Part shown: positions 1 to 8,884 of the stretch, one piece after another
Position numbering within the stretch: position 1 is the stretch's first letter
Layout of the letters: each line of letters begins with the position of its first letter
Assembly: GCF_023630255.1 (NCBI RefSeq)
Contig: NZ_JALPRS010000003.1
Location: 310,001 to 374,000 of the forward strand
Direction of reading: 5' to 3'
Source of the DNA: Pontibacter deserti
Lineage (GTDB): Bacteria; Bacteroidota; Bacteroidia; Cytophagales; Hymenobacteraceae
Length of the DNA: 64,000 nt
Notes under the pieces: generated by a model
Database searches by the model: none
Seen by the model: the letters and a program-made list of their open reading frames with translations, nothing else
Told to the model about the DNA's origin: nothing
Program-made: the position numbers and the translations under genes

Positions 1-2
1 TG

Positions 3-128
3 CTGAAACGTAGCCTGGATGTAAAAGACTCTGGTGCTTTGCTGCCCGGCCATGGCGGCATCCTCGACCGTTTCGACAGCCTGATCATGGTTATTCCCTT
101 TATTGTAGCCTTTCTTCAGATTTTATAA
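3..128 (+). CDS. cdsA: Phosphatidate cytidylyltransferase, C-terminal fragment
   Basis: Only the last 41 codons are inside the window; the gene enters from the left edge and ends at TAA 126-128. The fragment carries the CDP-diglyceride synthetase signature: DVKDSG, then [13 protein letters not shown], followed by a hydrophobic tail. In this family the acidic residues of the signature bind metal and CTP. The enzyme makes CDP-diacylglycerol from phosphatidate and CTP in the inner membrane, the first committed step to phosphatidylserine and phosphatidylethanolamine. Phosphatidylserine decarboxylase lies 1.5 kb downstream on the same strand, which supports a phospholipid role, although a glutamate dehydrogenase gene separates them. 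Confidence 0.9.
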   Translation: MKRSLDVKDSGALLPGHGGILDRFDSLIMVIPFIVAFLQIL

Positions 129-152
129 TTTTTTGTTGCCTGTATAGTAGGC

Positions 153-180
153 GGTTGTATGCATAAATTATATACCTTTG
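153..180 (+). promoter_or_regulatory. Candidate promoter of the glutamate dehydrogenase gene
   Basis: TACCTTTG at 173-180 matches the Bacteroidota -7 consensus TAnnTTTG. A TTG at 155-157 could be the -33 element, but the 15-bp spacer is shorter than the usual 19-21 bp. The start codon lies 47 bp downstream. Confidence 0.5.
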
Positions 181-227
181 CCGCCGAAAATCTTAATCAC
201 TGAGTTAAATCATTAAGGATTAAAATC

Positions 228-1502
228 ATGTTATACAAAGAGCCAGCACCGATCAAGGATAGGGAGAACCCTTTCGAATCGATGATGTCACGCTTCAATA
301 TTGCTGCTGAAGTATTGGGGTTGGATGAAGAGACATATAACGTATTGAAGTCGCCTACCCGCCAGGTGATCGTGAACGTGCCTGTAACTATGGATGATGG
401 TAAGGTACGCGTGTTTGAAGGTTACCGTGTGGTGCACTCAACTATACTTGGTCCTTCTAAAGGTGGTATCCGCTTCGCTCCGGATGTATTTTTGGATGAG
501 GTAAAGGCCCTTGCTGCCTGGATGACGTGGAAATGTGCTGTGGTTGATATTCCTTATGGCGGTGCCAAAGGCGGTATCATCTGCGACCCTTATACTATGT
601 CGGCTGGTGAGATAGAGCGTTTAACAAGAGCATATACACAGTCTTTAGTTGATATTTTTGGCCCTGACCAGGATATACCTGCCCCGGATATGGGTACAGG
701 TCCGCGCGAAATGGCCTGGTTAATGGACGAATATTCTAAAACAAAAGGCTCTACAGTACATGCTGTGGTAACTGGTAAGCCGCTTGTATTAGGTGGTTCA
801 TTGGGCCGTGTTGAGGCTACCGGCCGTGGTGTTATGGTTTCGGCTATGGCGGCTATGGATAAGCTGGGCATGGACCCTGCAAAATCTACTGCTGTAGTAC
901 AAGGTTTTGGTAACGTAGGCTCATGGGCTGCCAAGCTAATGGCTGAGCGTGGCGTTAAAATTCTTGGTATCAGCGACGTGAGCGGCGCTTACTGGAACGA
1001 CAACGGTATCGATATTGAGGATGCTATCAACTATAAGAACGCACATAATGGCCGCTTAGAAGGTTACAAAGGTGCTGAGCAGATGGATCCGGAAGAATTA
1101 CTGACTGCTAAAGTTGATGTGATTGTGCCGGCTGCTGTGGAGGATGTGATCACTATTAAGAATGTTGAAAAGATCCAGGCACGCCTTATAGTGGAAGGTG
1201 CTAACGGACCTACTTCTTACAAAGCTGATAAGATCATCAACGAAAAGGGCATTATGGTGGTGCCGGACATCCTGGCTAACTCAGGTGGTGTAACTGTATC
1301 TTACTTTGAGTGGGTGCAGAACCGTATGGGCTTTAAATGGACGCTGGACCGCGTAAATGAGCGTGCTGAGCGCATCATGAACGAGTCGTTTGAGCGTGTG
1401 TATGCTGCATCTCAGAAGTATAACGTACCAATGCGTATTGCAGCCTACATCGTAGCTATTGACAAAGTAGCCATGACATACAAATACCGTGGTGGCTTCT
1501 AA
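228..1502 (+). CDS. Glutamate dehydrogenase (Glu/Leu/Phe/Val family)
   Basis: Reversible oxidative deamination of glutamate to 2-oxoglutarate and ammonia in the cytoplasm. The protein has 424 residues, the usual length of the short hexameric class. The N-terminal domain has the substrate motif PSKGGIRF (residues 76-83) and the catalytic-lysine motif PYGGAKGG (109-116, Lys114). The nucleotide-binding Rossmann loop is QGFGNVG (225-231). Similarity to the RocG/GudB type suggests NAD use and a mainly catabolic role, but cofactor choice is inferred. ATG 228 follows an AAGGAT-like ribosome site and a TACCTTTG promoter element. It sits between cdsA and psd without an obvious functional link, so it is probably its own transcript. 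Confidence 0.95.
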   Translation: MLYKEPAPIKDRENPFESMMSRFNIAAEVLGLDEETYNVLKSPTRQVIVNVPVTMDDGKVRVFEGYRVVHSTILGPSKGGIRFAPDVFLDEVKALAAWMTWKCAVVDIPYGGAKGGIICDPYTMSAGEIERLTRAYTQSLVDIFGPDQDIPAPDMGTGPREMAWLMDEYSKTKGSTVHAVVTGKPLVLGGSLGRVEATGRGVMVSAMAAMDKLGMDPAKSTAVVQGFGNVGSWAAKLMAERGVKILGISDVSGAYWNDNGIDIEDAINYKNAHNGRLEGYKGAEQMDPEELLTAKVDVIVPAAVEDVITIKNVEKIQARLIVEGANGPTSYKADKIINEKGIMVVPDILANSGGVTVSYFEWVQNRMGFKWTLDRVNERAERIMNESFERVYAASQKYNVPMRIAAYIVAIDKVAMTYKYRGGF

Positions 1503-1625
1503 CAGAAGTTTTTATTTAAAATAAGCGAAAGTTTATATAATTTTGATGCAGATAATAGCCCATCTACGAAACTGGATGGGCTATTATAACTTTTAAAGTA
1601 GCTGCAGTAATTACACAACACACAA

Positions 1626-2309
1626 ATGAAAATTCATAAAGAAGGGCGAAAGATTCTGTTTTTTACATTGCTAGGCTTAGTGGCAATAAACCTGTTGCTC
1701 TATAACTTCAACGCCGAAAACAATACCTTCAATAAGATTTTCTCTGGTGTTTCTGTAGTTCTTTTCCTGCTTATACTTCAGTTTTTCCGTAGCCCATACC
1801 GCACGCTGCTGCTGCACGACGACCTGCTTATTGCCCCTGCCGATGGTAAAGTAGTGGTAATTGAGGAAGTAGAAGAGCCGGAATACTTTAAAGATAAACG
1901 CAAGCAAATCTCTATCTTCATGTCGCCGATAAACGTGCACGTTACGCGTAACCCTATTTCCGGTGTCGTGAAGTATTTCAAATACCATCCGGGTAACTAC
2001 TTCGTAGCCTGGCACCCAAAGTCAAGTACACAAAACGAGCGTACTACTGTAGTTGTAGAATCTACAGCCGGACCTGAGGTACTTTTCCGCCAGATTGCCG
2101 GAGCTATGGCTCGCCGTATAGTTTGGTATGTAAAAGAAGGAGATGAAGTAAGCCAGGGCGAGGAGTTTGGCTTTATTAAATTCGGCTCGCGCGTAGACGT
2201 GTTTGTACCACTGGATACGGAGATTAAAGTACAGCTTGGCCAGAAAACAAAAGGTGGCGAAACTGTAATTGCCCAGCTTAAAACACCACCGCCAACAATT
2301 TTTGGGTAA
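1626..2309 (+). CDS. psd: Phosphatidylserine decarboxylase, short form
   Basis: Makes phosphatidylethanolamine from phosphatidylserine. At 227 residues it belongs to the short bacterial/archaeal class. Two hydrophobic segments at the N-terminus (about 9-26 and 39-54) anchor it in the membrane. PADGKV (71-76) and the histidines of INVHVTRNP and YHPGNYFVAWHPKS are family positions. FGSRVDVF near residues 186-193 contains the Gly187-Ser188 bond where self-cleavage in this family creates the pyruvoyl group on Ser188. A strong terminator follows at 2345-2383. With cdsA upstream, two enzymes of the phosphatidylethanolamine route are present; phosphatidylserine synthase is not in the window. Confidence 0.93.
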   Translation: MKIHKEGRKILFFTLLGLVAINLLLYNFNAENNTFNKIFSGVSVVLFLLILQFFRSPYRTLLLHDDLLIAPADGKVVVIEEVEEPEYFKDKRKQISIFMSPINVHVTRNPISGVVKYFKYHPGNYFVAWHPKSSTQNERTTVVVESTAGPEVLFRQIAGAMARRIVWYVKEGDEVSQGEEFGFIKFGSRVDVFVPLDTEIKVQLGQKTKGGETVIAQLKTPPPTIFG

Positions 2310-2344
2310 ACTTTAGATACTAGATTCTAATAGTTAGATATTAG

Positions 2345-2383
2345 AAAAAGGCCGCTGCAAGTATAAACTGCAGCGGCCTTTTT
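2345..2383 (+). terminator. Intrinsic terminator after psd
   Basis: A perfect 15-bp stem (AAAAAGGCCGCTGCA at 2345-2359 with TGCAGCGGCCTTTTT at 2369-2383) encloses the 9-nt loop AGTATAAAC. The A and T tracts at the ends let it work on either strand. Confidence 0.9.
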
Positions 2384-2445
2384 GATTGTCTGAAACAGGA
2401 GTTGAGTTAGATAAAAGTCTAATGTCTTGAGTCTAACGTTTATAC

Positions 2446-2928
2446 TTAATACCAGCTTTCTACCAGCTTCATCAGTTGCTCTAGGTACTTCTGGTCTACT
2501 TCATCAAAGTCGTTTAGTTTGTCGCTGTCTACATCCAGTACCAGTTTTACTTCACCGTCTTTAATGGCAGGCAAAACTATTTCTGATTTGGAATCGGAGC
2601 TGCAGGCAATATGCCCCGGGAAGGCCTCTACATCAGGTACAAGTATAGTTTGCTGTTGGGTATAGCAGGCACCGCAAACACCTTTGTGGTAAGGTATACG
2701 CGTGCAAGCTACCGGCCCCTGAAACGGACCAAGTACCAGCTGTCCTTCTTTGTTAAAGTATACACCCACCCAGAAAAAGCCGAGTCCCTGCTTCAAGGCA
2801 GCTACAAGATTGGAGATGTTGGCAATTAAATCTGTTTCGCCAGTTACCAAGGCTTCTATCTGTGGCAGCAGGCTTCTATATTTTTCTTCTTTTGTAAGGT
2901 TCTGGTCTACTATAAGCGATTCGGCCAT
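2446..2928 (-). CDS. msrC: GAF-domain free methionine-(R)-sulfoxide reductase
   Basis: Reduces free methionine-R-sulfoxide and repairs oxidised methionine in the cytoplasm. The 160-residue protein is one GAF domain. Cys75 (ACTRIP), Cys85 (GVCG) and Cys109 (IACSSDSKSE) have the same 10- and 24-residue spacing as the three redox cysteines 84, 94 and 118 of the E. coli enzyme; Cys88 is an extra cysteine. SDSKSEIVLP is the conserved substrate-site segment. It is followed on the same strand by nothing closer than the psd terminator, and ribD lies upstream with a 72-bp gap, so the two could be co-transcribed. Confidence 0.93.
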   Translation of the reverse strand: MAESLIVDQNLTKEEKYRSLLPQIEALVTGETDLIANISNLVAALKQGLGFFWVGVYFNKEGQLVLGPFQGPVACTRIPYHKGVCGACYTQQQTILVPDVEAFPGHIACSSDSKSEIVLPAIKDGEVKLVLDVDSDKLNDFDEVDQKYLEQLMKLVESWY

Positions 2929-3000
2929 AGGTGTTTAATTTTGAATATTTGATTTTTAAATGACTAAATAAAATAGCAATTGTTGATTGCTTATTGATAA

Positions 3001-4035
3001 TTATTTACTGTTTTCGTAGTGCAACAACACATCTGTTCCTAATGTTTGCTGCTCTATTAAACTTCCGTGAGTCATAGCAGGGGCTTTGATACCATCAACT
3101 ATAGTTTTGGCAGTGTTCTTAAGTATAAAAGCTTCATCCCACAGGTTTTCTTTTAGCAAGCTTTCCAGTAGGTAAGTACCACCTTCCACTAGCACAGAAA
3201 TGACGTTGCGTTTGTAAAGATCGTGCATAATCTGTGGCAAAAGTGGTTCATTATCCTGTAGCTGCACAAAGCATAGGTTCTCCTGCTCTTCCTGTTTTTT
3301 GTAAGTATAAACTATGGTTGGCTGGCTTTTATCGAACAGGTTTATACTTTCGGGTAGTTGCAGCTGGCGGTCTATTACAATGCGTAATGGGTTATTGCCG
3401 CTCCAGTGGCGGGTGTTCAGGTGTGGGTTGTCGTGCAGGGCGGTGCGGGTGCCAACGATAATAGCCTGCTCTTCGGCACGCAGCTTATGCACGAACCGTT
3501 TAGCCAACGCACCACTTATTTGTACTTGTTCGCATCCTGTACCGGCCACAAAGCCATCAGCAGTCTCGGCCCATTTAAGTATAATATAAGGCCGCTTTAA
3601 AGTATGGCTGGTAAAGAAGCGCTTGTTCAGTTTCAGGCCCTCCTGTTCCAGCAAACAGGTTTCAACTTTTATGCCTGCATCAAGTAGTTTTTGTACGCCT
3701 CGGCCAGCCACCAGCGGGTTAGGGTCCAGGTTACAGACTACTACATCACGCACACCGCTCTCAATTAACAGATCGGCGCAGGGTGGTGTTTTACCGAAGT
3801 GGGAGCAGGGCTCCAAGGTTACATAAACACGACTTTCTGGGAGTAAACTTTTATCCTGTACACTGGCAATGGCGTTTACTTCGGCATGTGGTCCACCATA
3901 TTGTTGGTGCCAGCCTTCGCCAATTATTTGCCCGTTATATACTATCACGCAGCCTACCATCGGGTTAGGCGAAGTATAGCCATTACCCAACCGGGCTAAT
4001 TCTAGCGCGCGCCGCATGTATAGTTGATCTTTCAA
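3001..4035 (-). CDS. ribD: Bifunctional riboflavin deaminase/reductase RibD
   Basis: Second and third steps of riboflavin synthesis: deamination of the pyrimidine made from GTP, then NADPH-dependent reduction of the ribosyl group. The protein has 344 residues. The N-terminal deaminase domain has GGPHAEVNAI (zinc ligand His50, catalytic Glu52) and TLEPCSHFGKTPPC (zinc ligands Cys77 and Cys86). The reductase domain starts near residue 147 with RPYIILKWAETADG. Other rib genes are absent here, as is common when the pathway is dispersed. The gene is divergent from prmC across a spacer that contains inverted copies of a CTAACTTT-type repeat. Confidence 0.95.
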   Translation of the reverse strand: MKDQLYMRRALELARLGNGYTSPNPMVGCVIVYNGQIIGEGWHQQYGGPHAEVNAIASVQDKSLLPESRVYVTLEPCSHFGKTPPCADLLIESGVRDVVVCNLDPNPLVAGRGVQKLLDAGIKVETCLLEQEGLKLNKRFFTSHTLKRPYIILKWAETADGFVAGTGCEQVQISGALAKRFVHKLRAEEQAIIVGTRTALHDNPHLNTRHWSGNNPLRIVIDRQLQLPESINLFDKSQPTIVYTYKKQEEQENLCFVQLQDNEPLLPQIMHDLYKRNVISVLVEGGTYLLESLLKENLWDEAFILKNTAKTIVDGIKAPAMTHGSLIEQQTLGTDVLLHYENSK

Positions 4036-4181
4036 GTTAGAAAGTTAAAAAGTTAGAAGTTCAGAAAGTTTAAGGAGAAGTAAGAGAAGTCAGGGAACAC
4101 GATCATCATGTTAAAGAGTTCTGTTTGGCCTTAGCCGCACTCCTGCACCACCACTTTTTTAACCTTTTAACTTTCTAACTC
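4036..4181. repeat. Inverted CTAACTTT-type repeats between ribD and prmC
   Basis: A run rich in GTTAGAAAGTTAAAAAGTT lies at about 4038-4070, next to the ribD start, and the near-reverse complement AACCTTTTAACTTTCTAACT lies at 4161-4180, next to the prmC promoter. One mismatch separates the roughly 19-nt arms. Related phrases occur at 55901-55965 and 56629-56705. Confidence 0.7.
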
Positions 4182-4190
4182 CAAAAGAAT

Positions 4191-4198
4191 TACCTTTG
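4191..4198 (+). promoter_or_regulatory. Candidate -7 element of prmC
   Basis: TACCTTTG matches TAnnTTTG. The -33 region offers only a TTTT at 4165-4168. The element is 32 bp upstream of the GTG start. Confidence 0.5.
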
Positions 4199-4230
4199 CA
4201 AAGATACCGAAATCAATAGAAAGTATAACC

Positions 4231-5085
4231 GTGGCCACCGTTCAGCAGACTGCACAACAGCTAAAAGCACAATTAATAACGATATATCCTGAGCAGGAAG
4301 CAGGTGCTATAGCGCAGGAAGTGCTGGAGTATGTGTTGGCGCAAAACCGTGTGCAGCTGAGCCTGAACCAACAACAGGAAATTACTTCTGATCAGCAACA
4401 GGAGTTAAAAACTATAGTTAACCGCCTGCTGACACACGAGCCCTTGCAATATGTGCTGGGCGTAGCACACTTTTATGGCCTGGAGCTACAAGTAAATCAA
4501 AACGTGCTCATACCGCGCCCGGAAACCGAAGAACTGGTAGACCTGGTAATAAGAGAGAACCGAGGGAAGAAACATCTTAGGGTGCTGGATATTTGTACCG
4601 GAAGTGGTTGTATACCTGTAGCATTGGCAGCTAACCTGCAAACAGAAGTGGTTTATGGGCTGGAAGTATCTGAAGAGGCTCTGAACGTTGCAAAAGCCAA
4701 CGCGGCAAAATATAATCTGCCTGTAAACTGGCTGCACCAGGATATTTTTGAAGATGTACAAAGTATAGGTTTGCACTCTCTGGACGTTATTACCAGCAAT
4801 CCGCCTTATGTGCTGGAGGAGGAACAGCAACTGATGCGCGCGAACGTGCTGGAATACGAACCTCACTTAGCTTTATTTGTGCCTGATACCGATCCTTTAA
4901 AGTTTTACAAACGCATAGCTATAGTTGGTGCTGATCTGCTTAAGACAGGGGGCAGCCTATATTTTGAGATTAATGAACGCTACGGACAAGAAACCTGTGA
5001 CGTACTGTTGCAGGCTGGCTATCAGAGCGCAGCTGTAATAAAAGATCTGTTCGGCAAAGACCGTATAGTACGCGCTGTTAGATGA
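4231..5085 (+). CDS. prmC: Peptide chain release factor N5-glutamine methyltransferase
   Basis: Methylates the glutamine of the GGQ motif in release factors 1 and 2, using S-adenosylmethionine. The 284-residue length fits the family. The N-terminal helical domain is followed by PRPETEELVD (95-104), the SAM loop LDICTGSGCIPVAL (119-132) and the catalytic NPPY (190-193). It starts with GTG at 4231; no ATG gives a better family fit, since RPETE is at the expected distance. The upstream element at 4191 supports this start. Confidence 0.94.
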   Translation: MATVQQTAQQLKAQLITIYPEQEAGAIAQEVLEYVLAQNRVQLSLNQQQEITSDQQQELKTIVNRLLTHEPLQYVLGVAHFYGLELQVNQNVLIPRPETEELVDLVIRENRGKKHLRVLDICTGSGCIPVALAANLQTEVVYGLEVSEEALNVAKANAAKYNLPVNWLHQDIFEDVQSIGLHSLDVITSNPPYVLEEEQQLMRANVLEYEPHLALFVPDTDPLKFYKRIAIVGADLLKTGGSLYFEINERYGQETCDVLLQAGYQSAAVIKDLFGKDRIVRAVR

Positions 5086-5165
5086 TTAGGTATAATCTTG
5101 TAACTTTACAAAGAATAACTTAGCATAAGTATAAACTTCAGTTTAAGAGCTGATAAAGTATAAAT

Positions 5166-6200
5166 ATGAACAAGATTTTAGTAACAGGCGGAGCCGGCTA
5201 CATTGGGTCGCATACAGTGGTGGAGCTGCAGCAGGCAGGATACGAGCCGGTTATAGTTGATAATTTCTCGAACTCCGAAGAACGCTCCCTTGAAGGTATA
5301 ACTGCTATACTTGGAAAAGAAGTAAAATGCTACCGCACCGATTGCGCTGATATAGTTGCCCTACGCGAAATATTTGAGCAGGAGCAAAATATAGCTGGGG
5401 TTATTCATTTTGCCGCCTATAAAGCAGTAGGAGAATCGGTGGCTGAGCCGCTGAAGTACTACCAGAATAATGTGGGCTCGTTGCTGGTGTTGCTGCAGGT
5501 AATGCAGGAGTTCGGTGTACAGAAGCTGGTTTTCTCGTCGTCATGCACGGTGTATGGCATTCCGGAGCAGTTGCCGGTTACAGAGCAAACTCCGGTTCAG
5601 AAAGCTAATTCGCCTTACGGTAACACCAAAAAGGTTTGTGAAGAGATTCTGACGGACCTGGCAAATAGTGGAAACAGCAACATGCAAAGTATAGCTCTAC
5701 GTTACTTTAACCCTATTGGTGCGCACCCGTCTGCTTTAATAGGTGAATTACCGCTTGGTGTACCAAATAATTTAGTGCCTTTTATAACACAAACCGCTGC
5801 AGGTATACGCGAACAGCTCACTATTTTCGGAGATGATTATGACACACCGGATGGCACCTGCATCCGGGATTATGTGCACGTAGTAGACCTGGCTAAAGCA
5901 CATGTAGTGGCCATTGAGCGCCTGCTTCAGAACAAGGCTGAAAGTATTGAATTATTTAACGTAGGCACAGGGCAAGGTAATACTGTGCTGGAAGCCATAC
6001 ATGCATTTGAGCGCGCCTCTGGGGTAAAAGTAAACTATAAAATTGGTCCACGCCGCGCAGGTGATATACCTAAAATATATGCCGATGTAACCAAGGCCAC
6101 CGAAGTTTTAGGATTTAGAACCAACAGCACTCTTGATGAAGCCATGAAGAGCGCCTGGGACTGGCAAATGCATTTACAGAACACAACAGCTAACGTATAG
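5166..6200 (+). CDS. galE: UDP-glucose 4-epimerase
   Basis: Interconverts UDP-glucose and UDP-galactose with tightly bound NAD, supplying galactose for envelope polysaccharide or for galactose use. It is an extended SDR of 344 residues with the NAD loop GGAGYIGSH (8-16), the serine patch SSSCTVYG (124-131) and the catalytic Tyr151-x-x-x-Lys155 in YGNTKK. The family segment ALRYFNPIGAHPS and the C-terminal GPRRAGDIP are both intact. rfbB starts 2 bp after its stop, so the two are translated from one message, consistent with nucleotide-sugar supply for surface glycans. Confidence 0.95.
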   Translation: MNKILVTGGAGYIGSHTVVELQQAGYEPVIVDNFSNSEERSLEGITAILGKEVKCYRTDCADIVALREIFEQEQNIAGVIHFAAYKAVGESVAEPLKYYQNNVGSLLVLLQVMQEFGVQKLVFSSSCTVYGIPEQLPVTEQTPVQKANSPYGNTKKVCEEILTDLANSGNSNMQSIALRYFNPIGAHPSALIGELPLGVPNNLVPFITQTAAGIREQLTIFGDDYDTPDGTCIRDYVHVVDLAKAHVVAIERLLQNKAESIELFNVGTGQGNTVLEAIHAFERASGVKVNYKIGPRRAGDIPKIYADVTKATEVLGFRTNSTLDEAMKSAWDWQMHLQNTTANV

Positions 6201-6202
6201 CA

Positions 6203-7252
6203 ATGAAGATATTAATAACAGGCGGAGCAGGCTTTATCGGCTCGCATGTGGTACGGTTGTTTGTTACCAAATACCCGCAGTACCAGATCTACAACCTCGA
6301 TAAACTTACTTATGCCGGCAACCTGGCAAACCTGACGGATATTGAGGATAAGGAGAACTACACGTTTCTGAAAGGTGATATTGTAAACGCCGATTACCTG
6401 GAAGAGATATTCTCTAACTATAAGTTTGACGCCGTTATTCATTTAGCGGCTGAGTCGCATGTAGACCGCTCTATTGCCGACCCGCTGGCATTTGTGCAGA
6501 CCAACGTGATCGGTACGGTAAACCTGCTGAACACAGCTAAAAAGCACTGGGCAGATGATTTAAGCAAGCACTTGTTCTACCACATCTCGACCGATGAAGT
6601 ATATGGTTCACTAGGCGAAGACGGCTTGTTCTCGGAAGAAACACCGTACGATCCACGTTCGCCTTACTCGGCCTCCAAAGCAAGTTCCGATCATTTTGTG
6701 CGTGCCTGGTACCATACCTATGGCTTGCCCATCAAGATATCGAACTGCTCGAACAACTATGGCCCGAACCACTTCCCCGAGAAGCTGATTCCGCTGGCCA
6801 TCAACAACATTAAAAACGAGCGCCCGGTGCCCGTGTATGGCAAAGGCGAGAACGTGCGCGACTGGCTCTACGTGCTGGACCATGCCCGTGCCATAGATGT
6901 GATCTTCCATGAAGGCAGAGTAGGCGATACTTATAACATTGGCGGCATTAACGAGTGGAAGAATATTGATTTGATAGAGTTGCTGTGCGATGTGATGGAT
7001 GAGAAACTGGGAAGGGAAAAAGGCCATAGCAGAAAGCTGATCACGTTTGTAAAAGACCGTGCCGGCCACGACCTGCGCTATGCCATCGACTCCAGCAAAC
7101 TAGTAAACGAACTGGGCTGGAAGCCATCGGTTACCTTTGAAGAGGGCCTGAGCAAAACCGTAGACTGGTACCTGGCAAACACTGATTGGTTGGAGAATGT
7201 AACGTCAGGCAACTACCAAAGCTATTACGAACAGCAATACACACACCGGTAG
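6203..7252 (+). CDS. rfbB: dTDP-glucose 4,6-dehydratase
   Basis: Second step of dTDP-L-rhamnose synthesis: dTDP-glucose to dTDP-4-keto-6-deoxyglucose. The 349-residue extended SDR has GGAGFIGSH (7-15), LAAESHVDRS (81-90), the catalytic Thr130-Asp131-Glu132 in STDEVYG, and Tyr155-x-x-x-Lys159 in YSASK. It is tightly coupled to galE upstream and followed after 84 bp by rfbA. rfbC and rfbD, needed to finish dTDP-rhamnose, are not in the window. The intermediate could also feed other deoxysugars. The spacer after it contains AT-rich short repeat phrases. Confidence 0.95.
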   Translation: MKILITGGAGFIGSHVVRLFVTKYPQYQIYNLDKLTYAGNLANLTDIEDKENYTFLKGDIVNADYLEEIFSNYKFDAVIHLAAESHVDRSIADPLAFVQTNVIGTVNLLNTAKKHWADDLSKHLFYHISTDEVYGSLGEDGLFSEETPYDPRSPYSASKASSDHFVRAWYHTYGLPIKISNCSNNYGPNHFPEKLIPLAINNIKNERPVPVYGKGENVRDWLYVLDHARAIDVIFHEGRVGDTYNIGGINEWKNIDLIELLCDVMDEKLGREKGHSRKLITFVKDRAGHDLRYAIDSSKLVNELGWKPSVTFEEGLSKTVDWYLANTDWLENVTSGNYQSYYEQQYTHR

Positions 7253-7336
7253 TTAATTACGAATTAATAATTACCAATTTGTGGTTGCTGATTCCGTGAA
7301 CGAAACACAAAACACGAAAAACGAAATACGGTCCTG

Positions 7337-8206
7337 ATGAAAGGAATTATACTTGCCGGTGGCTCTGGCACGCGTTTGCATCCCTTAACCCTGGCTGTTA
7401 GCAAGCAGCTGATGCCGGTGTACGACAAGCCGATGATCTATTACCCGCTCTCTACACTGATGCTGGCCGGTATCCGGGAGATCCTGATCATTTCCACACC
7501 ACACGACCTGCCAATGTTTGAGCGTCTCCTGGGCGATGGTTCGCAGATAGGGTGTAAGTTCAGCTATGCCGTGCAGGAAGTACCCAACGGGCTGGCGCAG
7601 GCCTTTGTGATAGGTGAGGAGTTTATCGGCAAGGACAAGGTGGCGTTAGTGCTGGGCGATAACATCTTTTATGGTTCGGGCATGAGCAAGCTGCTGCAGG
7701 CCAACAACAACCCGGAGGGTGGGGTGGTATACGCTTATCACGTGCACGACCCGGAGCGTTATGGCGTAGTAGAGTTTGATGCAGATAACAATGCGGTGTC
7801 GATTGAAGAAAAGCCTGCCAATCCAAAAAGCAGCTACGCGGTGCCGGGTTTATACTTCTATGATAATGACGTAGTAAGTATAGCTAAACATCTGGAGCCA
7901 AGTGCCCGCGGCGAGTATGAGATAACAGACGTGAACAAAGAATATCTGCGCCGCGGTAAACTGAAAGTAGGCATTCTGAACCGGGGTACCGCCTGGCTCG
8001 ATACAGGAACGATTCAGTCGCTGATGCAGGCAGCTACTTTTGTGCAGGTGATTGAAGAGCGGCAGGGGCTGAAGATCGGATGTATAGAAGAGGTGGCCTG
8101 GCGTATGGGATACATTACAGCAGAACAGCTATGTAATGTGGCTGAACCATTGCGCAAAAGCGGCTACGGCGACTACCTGCTCCGCATACTCAAAGAAAAA
8201 CGATAA
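7337..8206 (+). CDS. rfbA: Glucose-1-phosphate thymidylyltransferase
   Basis: First step of dTDP-sugar synthesis: dTTP plus glucose-1-phosphate gives dTDP-glucose and pyrophosphate. It has 289 residues, the standard length. The nucleotidyltransferase loop [11 protein letters not shown] is at 8-18, followed by [18 protein letters not shown], the metal-binding LGDNIFYG, and EKP in the sugar site. Last gene of the galE-rfbB-rfbA group; a short hairpin at 8214-8242 may end the transcript. Confidence 0.95.
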   Translation: MKGIILAGGSGTRLHPLTLAVSKQLMPVYDKPMIYYPLSTLMLAGIREILIISTPHDLPMFERLLGDGSQIGCKFSYAVQEVPNGLAQAFVIGEEFIGKDKVALVLGDNIFYGSGMSKLLQANNNPEGGVVYAYHVHDPERYGVVEFDADNNAVSIEEKPANPKSSYAVPGLYFYDNDVVSIAKHLEPSARGEYEITDVNKEYLRRGKLKVGILNRGTAWLDTGTIQSLMQAATFVQVIEERQGLKIGCIEEVAWRMGYITAEQLCNVAEPLRKSGYGDYLLRILKEKR

Positions 8207-8213
8207 ACTATAG

Positions 8214-8242
8214 AAAGGCTTCCTGATTGATGGCCTTTTTTG
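8214..8242 (+). terminator. Probable terminator after rfbA
   Basis: A short stem of AAAGGC (8214-8219) with GCCTTT (8233-8238) is followed by a T run to 8241. The loop is 13 nt, so the structure is modest. Confidence 0.5.
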
Positions 8243-8302
8243 TGGGTTATAGTTTGGCACCATAGCAGTTGGATAGACTATAGCCTTATTCAGTTTATCT
8301 GT

Positions 8303-8336
8303 TATATTTGGTTGTATAAGCGAAATAATTTCGCTT
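8303..8336 (+). promoter_or_regulatory. Candidate promoter element with a perfect palindrome
   Basis: TATATTTG at 8303-8310 fits the -7 consensus TAnnTTTG. Seven bases further on, a perfect 19-bp palindrome AAGCGAAATAATTTCGCTT (8318-8336, 9-bp arms, one central base) covers the expected transcription start and ends 17 bp before the next ATG. The position suits a repressor operator or a 5' mRNA hairpin. Confidence 0.5.
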
Positions 8337-8353
8337 AGCTGCTAGTTCAAAGT

Positions 8354-8884
8354 ATGAAAAAGTTTCTCGAACGATACCATGAAAGATTCTCAATAGAGAT
8401 TAGCCAGCCTAAGTCTAGGGTAATGGAGACTATCTCACGAGAAAAAGATAAGAAGAGAGACTTTATAAGCATGCTTGGGATTGGTGTTGTTGACTACAAA
8501 GAAGTAAAAGTTACTGGTGTTGATTCGGTGGAGATAGCTGTGACGCCAAAAATGTTTAATCCTTACAGAGGCGCAGGCAAAATAAGGATAGCTTCTTCAG
8601 AAGGTAATATAGTTTTGAACACAGTAGCGCAAGGTGAAATTATACCCTATACAGCAGGCTATCTGTTATTCGTATTTATTGCATTTACTTTCCTGTTGTT
8701 CTTGGCTTTGTTTACAATTGTAACCGAAAGTAGTACTTATGGGATAGGTATTTTAGTGGTTGCTTGGCTTGTACTTCCATCAACTTTATACTTGTTGCCA
8801 TTCGGGCACAGAAAAAAGCTAAGGGAGTACAGAGACTCTTTTTTAGCTGACTTAACAGCAAATAGGAAAAATAGCATCCACTAA
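8354..8884 (+). CDS. Hypothetical membrane protein
   Basis: I do not recognise the family of this 176-residue protein. Residues 1-100 are mostly hydrophilic and strand-rich, followed by two hydrophobic segments (about 103-123 and 129-150) and a basic C-terminal tail starting HRKKLREYR. It probably sits in the inner membrane with both ends in the cytoplasm. Codon use is more AT-rich than in the preceding sugar genes, which suggests an accessory gene. No obvious partner is nearby. Its upstream region contains the palindrome at 8318-8336. Confidence 0.6.
   Translation: MKKFLERYHERFSIEISQPKSRVMETISREKDKKRDFISMLGIGVVDYKEVKVTGVDSVEIAVTPKMFNPYRGAGKIRIASSEGNIVLNTVAQGEIIPYTAGYLLFVFIAFTFLLFLALFTIVTESSTYGIGILVVAWLVLPSTLYLLPFGHRKKLREYRDSFLADLTANRKNSIH

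Noticed and set aside
4036..4181. Inverted repeat in the ribD-prmC spacer as a mobile-element end
   Set aside because: The arms are low-complexity CTAACTTT-type phrases that recur in other spacers, and no transposase or target-site duplication is visible.
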